This document shows positions 57,284-64,000 of a DNA stretch of 64,000 nucleotides, piece after piece. This DNA is from Lepas anatifera. Lineage: Eukaryota; Arthropoda; Thecostraca; Lepadidae. The position numbers and the translations under genes are program-made. Location of the stretch: positions 379,501 through 443,500 of the forward strand of contig JAOTON010002103.1 in assembly GCA_034440635.1 (NCBI GenBank). The letters are read 5' to 3'. Every line of letters starts with the position of its first letter. Position 1 is the stretch's first letter. The notes under the pieces are model-generated. The model did no database searches and was not told the DNA's origin. It saw only the letters and a list, made by a program, of their open reading frames with translations.

Positions 57284-57498
57284 GATTGAACTAAGTGACC
57301 TGATTGATCTAAGTGAACTGAGTGGTTAAATTCACCAGAGTAAACTGAGTAATCCGAGTCACCAGAGTGAACTGAGTGATCCGAGTCACCAGAGTGAACT
57401 GAGTGATCCGAGTCACCAGAGTGAACTGAGTGACCCGAGTCACCAACGTGAACTGAGTGACCCGAGTCACCAACGTGAACTGAGTGACCCGCGTCAGC
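57284..57498. repeat. 27-bp minisatellite, about 8 units
   Basis: The unit is GAGTGAACTGAGTGATCCGA followed by GTCACCA. The first units are diverged. GAGTCACCAGAGTGA also contains an overlapping imperfect palindrome. Confidence 0.88.
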
Positions 57499-57609
57499 AG
57501 TGGTGGTACGGCGGCGCCGGTCTCGGCAGCTGAGTGGGCGTCCGTGACCCGCTCCAGCTGTGTCCTGCATCAGTTTCACAACACTCCCACAACTGACGCG
57601 TCCAGCGCA

Positions 57610-57727
57610 GTGCCCAGCCTCCCCACGGAGCACTGCGTGTCGGCAGTGTGCCGAGCCGGCCGCAGCCTCCCCCACGGAGCACTGCGTGTCGGCAGTGTGC
57701 CGAGCCGGCCGCAGCCTCCCGCCCTCG
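57610..57727. repeat. 48-bp tandem repeat, 2.4 units
   Basis: CCCACGGAGCACTGCGTGTC, then GGCAGTGTGCCGAGCCGGCC and GCAGCCTC, twice without change, plus a partial copy before the first. Confidence 0.85.
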
Positions 57728-58149
57728 GATGCCGCGTCCCCACGGCGCCGCAGGCCTAGGTGGGAAACCGGTATACTCGCCACTGAGGCGAAACTGCCTT
57801 CGTGTGTTTCAATATGTGGAACACGTAACCGTGTGAAGTAATCTGACGCATGTTTCACCTCTTCTTGGTAAATGGCGACCAATTACAGATGCCCTGAGGA
57901 TTATAACTACCGAGCATAAAGGCACCCCGGCGGGGAGCGCAGGCTGACGGCTGCGGGGCGTGGCCGTCCGGGTGGGGGGAGGGGCGGTGTACTCACCGAC
58001 GGCCACCCGAGCCATGCAGCAGCCATCAGCTGGTTAACCCACAACTGGAGCGGGCTATTTGGTCGGAACTGGGTCAGGTGGTAATGGAGTTCCCCCGCGG
58101 CACCCGCCGGCCTCCCAGCCTCTGCCACCTGTACTGCCACAGCCGTGCC
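57728..58149. other. GC-rich spacer
   Basis: 57910-58149 is CpG-rich and single-copy, leading straight into the large 32-bp array. No domain-bearing frame. Confidence 0.35.
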
Positions 58150-60215
58150 CATCCCACACTCCACAGCTGTAACGTCGCCCATCGGAACACATACACAGCT
58201 GTAACGTCGCCCATCGGAACACATACACAGCTGTAACGTCACCCATCGGAACACATACACAGCTGTAACGTCGCCAATCGGAACACATACACAGCTGTAA
58301 CGTCGTCCATCGGAACACATACACAGCTGTAACGTCGCCCATCCCACACTCCACAGCTGTAACGTCGCCCATCGGAACACATACACAGCTGTAACGTCGC
58401 CCATCGGAACACATACACAGCTGTAACGTCCCCCATCCCACACTCCACAGCTGTAACGTCGCCCATCGGAACACATACACAGCTGTAACGTCGCCCATCG
58501 GAACACATACACAGCTGTAACGTCGCCCATCGGAACACATACACAGCTGTAACGTCGTCCATCGGAACACATACACAGCTGTAACGTCGCCCATCCCATA
58601 CTCCACAGCTGTAACGTCGCCCATCGGAACACATACACAGCTGTAACGTCGTCCATCGGAACACATACACAGCTGTAACGTCGTCCATCCCATACTCCAC
58701 AGCTGTAACGTCGCCCATCGGAACACATACACAGCTGTAACGTCGCCCATCGGAACACATACACAGCTGTAACGTCGTCCATCGGAACACATACACAGCT
58801 GTAACGTCGCCCATTCCACACTCCACAGCTGTAACGTCGCCCATCGGAACACATACACAGCTGTAACGTCGTCCATCGGAACACATACACAGCTGTAACG
58901 TCGTCCATCCCATACTCCACAGCTGTAACGTCGCCCATCGGAACACATACACAGCTGTAACGTCGCCCATCGGAACACATACACAGCTGTAACGTCGTCC
59001 ATCGGAACACATACACAGCTGTAACGTCGCCCATTCCACACTCCACAGCTGTAACGTCGCCCATCGGAACACATACACAGCTGTAACGTCGTCCATCGGA
59101 ACACAGACACAGCTGTAACGTCGTCTATCGGAACACATACACAGCTGTAACGTCGCCCATCCCATACTCCACAGCTGTAACGTCGCCCATCGGAACACAT
59201 ACACAGCTGTAACGTCGTCCATCGGAACACATACACAGCTGTAACGTCGCCCATCCCATACTCCACAGCTGTAACGTCGCTCATCGGAACACATACACAG
59301 CTGTAACGTCGTCCATCGGAACACAGACACAGCTGTAACGTCGTCCATCGGAACACATACACAGCTGTTACGTCGCCCATCCCACACTCCACAGCTGTAA
59401 CGTCGCTCATCGGAACACATACACAGCTGTTACGTCGCCCATCGGAACACATACACAGCTGTTACGTCGCCCATCCCACACTCCACAGCTGTAACGTCGT
59501 CCATCGGAACACAGACACAGCTGTAACGTCGTCCATCGGAACACATACACAGCTGTTACGTCGCCCATCCCACACTCCACAGCTGTAACGTCGCTCATCG
59601 GAACACATACACAGCTGTTACGTCGCCCATCCCACACTCCACAGTTGTAACGTCGCCCATCGGAACACATACACAGCTGTAACGTCGCCCATCGGAACAC
59701 ATACACAGCTGTAACGTCCCCCATCCCACACTCCACAGCTGTAACGTTGCCCATCCCAAACTTCACACCTGTAACTTCGTCCATCCCAAAATCCACATAT
59801 GTAACGTCGCCCATCCCACACTCCACAGCTGTCACGTCGCCCATCCCAAACTCCACAGCTGCAAACGTCGCCCATCGGAACACATACACAGCTGTAACGT
59901 CGCCCATCCCACACTCCGTACCTGTAACGTCGCCCATATGAACACGTATACAACTGTAACGTCACCCATCTGAACACGTACACAGCTGTAACGTTGCCCA
60001 TCTGAACACATACACGGCTGTAACGTCGCCCATCTGAACAAATACACAGCTGTAACGTCGTCCATCCCAAACTCCACACCTGTAACATCGCTTATCCCAA
60101 ACTTCACACCTGTAACGTCGGCCATAGGGACACATACACGGCTGTAATGTCGCATATATGAACACGTACACAATTGTAAAGTTGCCCATCTGAACACGTA
60201 CACAGATGTAACGTC
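58150..60215. repeat. mixed 32/30-bp minisatellite, about 66 units
   Basis: Two unit types share AGCTGTAACGTCGCCCATC: type a ends GGAACACATACAC (32 bp), type b ends CCACACTCCAC (30 bp). Type b recurs every three to five units, giving a higher-order pattern. From about 59750 to the right end the units are heavily diverged (ACCTGTAACTTCGTCCAT, AACACGTATACAACTG). The minus strand has three long stop-free frames, none with coding context. Confidence 0.95.
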
Positions 60216-60510
60216 AGCGCTGCTTGAAAAGTTCACTGCAAATATACAACTAGTGTCGCAATGTGCCCGCAAGGTGGTCCCTTAACTAAACCCTCGGTCC
60301 TTCCCTATGAATGATATCCCTCCCTCTGTTTTCACTGCAATATCATATTCATCGAAGCCAATGAAAAAGTATTAGGCCGAGGAATCCGGATATGTTTATT
60401 CTACATAAACCCTATTTGCCTACAATATTTCGAGGCTCAGCCTTTAGTGCTATTCGCATAACTGTAGATGTCAAATTTACTGGTGTATGAACCCATTTCA
60501 GCGGCAACTT
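60216..60510. other. short spacer
   Basis: No gene or repeat recognised. Confidence 0.3.
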
Positions 60511-61351
60511 TTAACACGCGCATTGACGGGGGTCTGAGCCACCTTCGCATTGACGGGGGGGCGGATACCCGCCCCCCTAAGATCTCGAGAACCACGGTAG
60601 GTAGCGAAAAACGGTAAACGGCGTTGGGCTGCCCATCCACTTCTCTATCGAAAACATTTAACCATTTTTTGTCAGGTCACCTTTAAGGTCACGAGAGGTC
60701 AAAACATGCCGTCATAGGGATAACATGCAAATTCAGTTTTCGGCCATTACATCTGAACAAGTAAAGATAGAGCAAAACGACTTGAACTGTATGAATCCTC
60801 TCAGCAAGCCGAATCGAATGATATATAATTTGACCTTTCTAGGTCAAATCAAGGATTTGACCCGACCTGAGGTCAGGTCAGGTTCAAATTATATAAAATG
60901 CATATCATTAGAACTGCAAAGCCCAGGCAAGTCTAATGCAGCTAAAATAAATGTTCTATCACCATCCGTTACTGAGTTATTCCGTAAAAACCATTTTTCC
61001 TATGTATTTCCAATTTCATGGCTCGTACCTGACCTTAGGTCATCGATATAAAAAATACCGGAACATGTTTTAGAGAACTCGGTGGGGCCATTATGTGATA
61101 TGAGTTTCAATCGGATAAGTTCACCCTGCTCCGACTTATGCTATCTTAAACTTTTTTTTGAAGTCGGGTCACTTGACCTGTACTGGTGACCTGACCTGAG
61201 ATGACCTAACCTTAAAATTTTCACAAAAGTTGTAAAAATGATGAGGAAAAAGGTATGTCAAGTACGGCGGCGCTACGCGCCGCCGTTTTTCTGCTGTCTC
61301 CGAGAAACCCGAGTGGGGGCGGGTACCCGCCCCCGTCAATGCGTGTGTTAA
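60511..61351 (+). mobile_element. TTAA-flanked repeat family A, complete
   Basis: TTAACACGCGCATTGACGGG to CCCGTCAATGCGTGTGTTAA. Ordered landmarks: CCTAAGATCTCGAGAACCAC, AAACGGTAAACGGCGTTGGG, CCCGACCTGAGGTCAGGTCA (60860-60879), then TACGGCGGCGCTACGCGCCG with a T-run at 61264-61289. Its last TTAA is also the first TTAA of the next element. Confidence 0.88.
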
Positions 61352-61684
61352 CACCCGCACTGGAGGGGGTCTGGCACTAATGCGCACTGGAGGGGGGCCT
61401 GGTAGGCCCCCTAAGATCTCGGAAACTAAGAGGGTTAGAAAAACGCCACTTGGTAGGTGTGTGGGGGCTATAGTGATCTACATGATGACCAATTTTCATT
61501 GACCTAGGTCAATATCTTCAAGGTCAAACGAGGTCGTAAAGGTCAAGTATTGGCCATGCTGGTATCGATTGATAAATGCTGTGATTATGCAGGAAAATGG
61601 CGGGAATAAGCTAAAGGCGGACAAGGTTCATAGAGAAGAGGTCTCAAAGAGGCTTCCCCACAACTTTTGGGTCAAGGTCATTCA

Positions 61685-61697
61685 AGGTCATTGACCT
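61685..61697. promoter_or_regulatory. AGGTCA-T-TGACCT palindrome (ecdysone-receptor-type IR1)
   Basis: A perfect inverted repeat of AGGTCA with a one-base spacer. This fits the published ecdysone response element consensus RGKTCANTGAMCY exactly. It is at a conserved place in family B. The match is seen; in vivo use is inference. Confidence 0.45.
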
Positions 61698-61776
61698 TTA
61701 AGGTCACCATATGGTATACTACTTATTATTTACACTTTGTTTAACACTGTAGCCACTGTTTGGCGGGAAATGAGAA

Positions 61777-61836
61777 TTGACCTTTCCCAGTGACCTTTGA
61801 CCTTGACCTCTGACCTTGACCTTTGACCTTGACCTT
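61777..61836 (-). promoter_or_regulatory. AGGTCA half-site run
   Basis: TGACCT-type hexamers, one with a C for T change, follow each other at 0-1 base spacing, two hexamers longer than in the copy at 56307. The length difference suggests microsatellite-like growth of a 13-bp TGACCTTTGACCT period. Confidence 0.4.
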
Positions 61837-62374
61837 TGTATTGGGGTACCCTACCGATGACGTCATAGCATAATATATGTCAGACGGGGTAACCTGATTT
61901 GGCCGGACGCGCAGTGGTCAGTGACCTTGAAAGTGCAGATATGACCTTGACCTGTGACCTTTGACCTTGACCTTGACTTTCATGTGAAGTGACCTTGACA
62001 TATAGTCCCGCTTATATGACGTTATGACGTCACCACTCGGACTTGAATGCAAGCTAACTGGTCCGACCGCGCGTTTACGGCGATCTCAAAATGCAGGTCT
62101 GACTTTGAAAGCCTATAAGTCAAAAAATTTTCGGCCGATTTTCAAAAAGTCTTCACCAATCGACGCGCTATTAAATTCTGTTAAATGTGACCAAGTTTCG
62201 TTTTTCCGCTGCAAGCGGTTCTCTGGCCACCTTGGAAAAACAGGTGGGGGGCCTCCGAGGCCCCCCTCCAGTGCGCGTGTTAAATGTGCTGGGCTCGTGG
62301 TATAGGAAGATAATCACCCAATATCATTCAACTCTGCTGAGTTGATTTTTCGCGTCGGAGGAATCTAACAAAAC

Positions 62375-63408
62375 TTAACCCGCGCCCCACCAGGGGTCCA
62401 GCGCCATCTTCGCCCCACCGAGAGGCCATCGATGCTCCCCCCACCTCTAACTTCGAAAATATGAGGGTTAACGTGACTATTAAAAGTACATTGGGAAGCT
62501 TGTGTGAATTCGGTATGATTTTCCTTCACGTGTTTAAGCGTTCTGGTCAATGGTTTGACCTCAAGAGGTCAAGTTGGGTCACGGCAGGCTATTTCCACTA
62601 AAATATGCAATGCTTAAAAAACCTGGTCATAGCTCTTATGCCATCAGCACTATTGAGATCTGGTAAGGTAAATTTTATAGAAAATCGCCAGGACTTCCCC
62701 GCTTTGTGGAGAATAATGATCTTCCACCAGTAGGTTGACCTCCAGCGGGCACATCTTGACCTAAAATGATCTGAGGTCACGAAAGGTCAGAAAGTGCCCT
62801 TGCCGTATATCAAATGAAAGCCATTGATAAAACATCACGATGACGTTTAATTCAGCGCTCTAGCTTGATTAGGTCAAAAGTTATCGCTGAAATACTGTTT
62901 TTGACCTTGGTGACCTGCGATGACCTCAAATAGGTCAAAGGCCAAATATCGCCCCTGGAATCTGGAAGAGGGTAGCCAAGAATGCTTTTCTGAGAAACCT
63001 GAGCATTTGCAATCATTTTTTGTGACTTTTGGATCATAACAAAGCTTTTCCATGCTTTTCTTATGAGAGAGGTCACCTCGGAACCTGACCTTATGTCACC
63101 AAATCGAAAAATCCTGTATGTAAATGTGGTAGAACCTGGAAGGTTCATCAAATATAAAAAGTTTCAAATCAATCGGCTTAGAAATGCAGCTATGGTAGAG
63201 CTCAAAAGTTGAAGTGTGGTGACCCTGGTTGACCTCGCCTGGTGACCTGACCTAATGTGGCCTGGGGAATAAGTTTTCAGGGATGGTGGGGAAATTATGG
63301 GAGTGAGAGGTAGACCCCTAAACTGCGGTGTTGCGCCTCGTCGTTTTTCTGTTATTCTGAAAAAAACTTTAGGGGTGCCATCGATGCCCCTACTGGGGCG
63401 AGGCTTAA
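62375..63408 (-). mobile_element. TTAA-flanked repeat family C, complete, reversed
   Basis: TTAACCCGCGCCCCACCAGG at the left, GATGCCCCTACTGGGGCGAGGCTTAA at the right. Landmarks of 40799-41827 appear in reverse order (GGCCATCGATG near 62427; the CTGACCTTATGTCACC block near 63085). Non-coding. Confidence 0.84.
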
Positions 63409-63666
63409 AACGTTTTCCCAGAAACATCTGCCGAGGCCGGAAGAGCGACTTCAGCAAACATGAGCCCACCAGATTAAGAATCATACTTGCTTTCATGGTA
63501 AAAACGAAAAACTACCAGAAGCTGAAGTTTTTAGCAGCCCAGTACAGCCTCCAAGGTCTCCTATCTGAAGGCCTACGGTTTCTTTCATTTTCAGAGTTTT
63601 TTTCGGTGCTGCTAAAAAGATGTGAATTTGTCATTTCGTGAACACGGCAAGCTACTTCAACTATCT

Positions 63667-64000
63667 TTAACACGCGCATTGACGGGGGGCGGGTACCCGC
63701 CCCCCTCGGGTTTTTCGGAGACAGCAGAAAAACGGCGGCGCGCAGCGCCGCCGTACTTGGTATACCTTTTCCCTCATCATTTTTGCAACTTCTGTGAAAA
63801 TTTTAAGGATAGGTCATCTCAGGTCAGGTCACCAGTACAGGTCAACTGACCCGACCTCAAAAAAAGTTTAAGATAGCATAAGTCGGAGCAGGGTGAACTT
63901 ATCCAATTGAAACCTATATCATATAATGGGCTCACCGAGTTCTCTAAAACATGTTTCGGTATTTTTGATATCGATGACCTAAGGTCAGGTACGAAGCATG
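63667..64000 (-). mobile_element. TTAA-flanked repeat family A, cut by window end
   Basis: TTAACACGCGCATTGACGGG, then the hairpin CGGCGGCGCGCAGCGCCGCC near 63734 and CCTTTTCCCTCATCATTTTT, followed by GGTCATCTCAGGTCAGGTCA. Same orientation as 19092 and 39802; the remaining 500 bases lie outside. Confidence 0.85.

Larger units (their letters stand above)
61348..62283 (+). mobile_element. TTAA-flanked repeat family B, complete
   Basis: TTAACACCCGCACTGGAGGG to CCCCCTCCAGTGCGCGTGTTAA. Nearly identical to the copy at 55877-56798 over its whole length, so the two are recent relatives. Contains a perfect AGGTCATTGACCT and a long TGACCT run. Confidence 0.9.

Noticed and set aside
58055..59452. Minus-strand frames of nearly 400 to 465 codons as genes
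   Set aside because: Three overlapping frames are open at once through the 32/30-bp array; codon-level selection is implausible.
3593..60215. CRISPR arrays
   Set aside because: The repeats are contiguous, without unique spacers, and the sequence context is eukaryotic.
19092..63408. AGGTCA motifs as evidence of a nuclear receptor gene nearby
   Set aside because: They are binding-site-like words within repeats; no DNA-binding-domain zinc finger is encoded anywhere in the window.

Overview
The window looks like intergenic DNA of an invertebrate animal, most likely an arthropod such as a crustacean; the sequence does not fix the species. I reason this from tRNA-derived SINE heads, non-LTR (LINE), Penelope-like, piggyBac and hAT-type elements in one locus, several repeat families flanked by TTAA, and very dense 27-42 bp minisatellites. 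There is no bacterial gene organisation, and I found no intact host protein gene, rRNA or functional tRNA gene. Coding traces are all decayed transposon genes: two LINE reverse transcriptases, one Penelope-like RT plus GIY-YIG endonuclease, one piggyBac transposase, and a relic ORF duplicated in a foldback element.

Layout. 1-5.3 kb: fragments of TTAA-flanked families E, D and B, a LINE relic and two minisatellites. 5.8-8.6 kb: a 38-bp array of about 68 units. 8.7-13.7 kb: a family B element, then three minisatellites each followed by a tRNA-derived SINE. 13.75-18.2 kb: a 29-bp GC-rich array split by a 5'-truncated LINE. 19-23.3 kb: a family A element, a 28-bp array and a reversed family B element. 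25.7-29.85 kb: a 42-bp array split by a 3.3-kb foldback element with an 8-bp target duplication. 30.9-31.5 kb: a 31-bp array, then a perfect hairpin. 32-36.3 kb: a family E element and a terminal-inverted-repeat element rich in TTCGCGAA. 36.4-41.8 kb: a short tandem repeat opened by three different elements, then B, A and C elements. 42-45 kb: two arrays. 46.1-50.5 kb: a Penelope-like element carrying a piggyBac insertion. 51.7-57 kb: A, C, D and B elements, some nested. 57.3-60.2 kb: two arrays. 60.5-64 kb: a chain of A, B, C and A.

Families A to E are labels I use here. They share TTAA flanks and are packed with AGGTCA/TGACCT hexamers, the half-site bound by nuclear receptors. Minisatellites fill roughly a fifth of the window and produce long stop-free frames that I do not consider genes. 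Nested insertions with paralogous empty sites make it possible to order many of the events. No two features form an operon or pathway; the window is best read as layers of mobile DNA.
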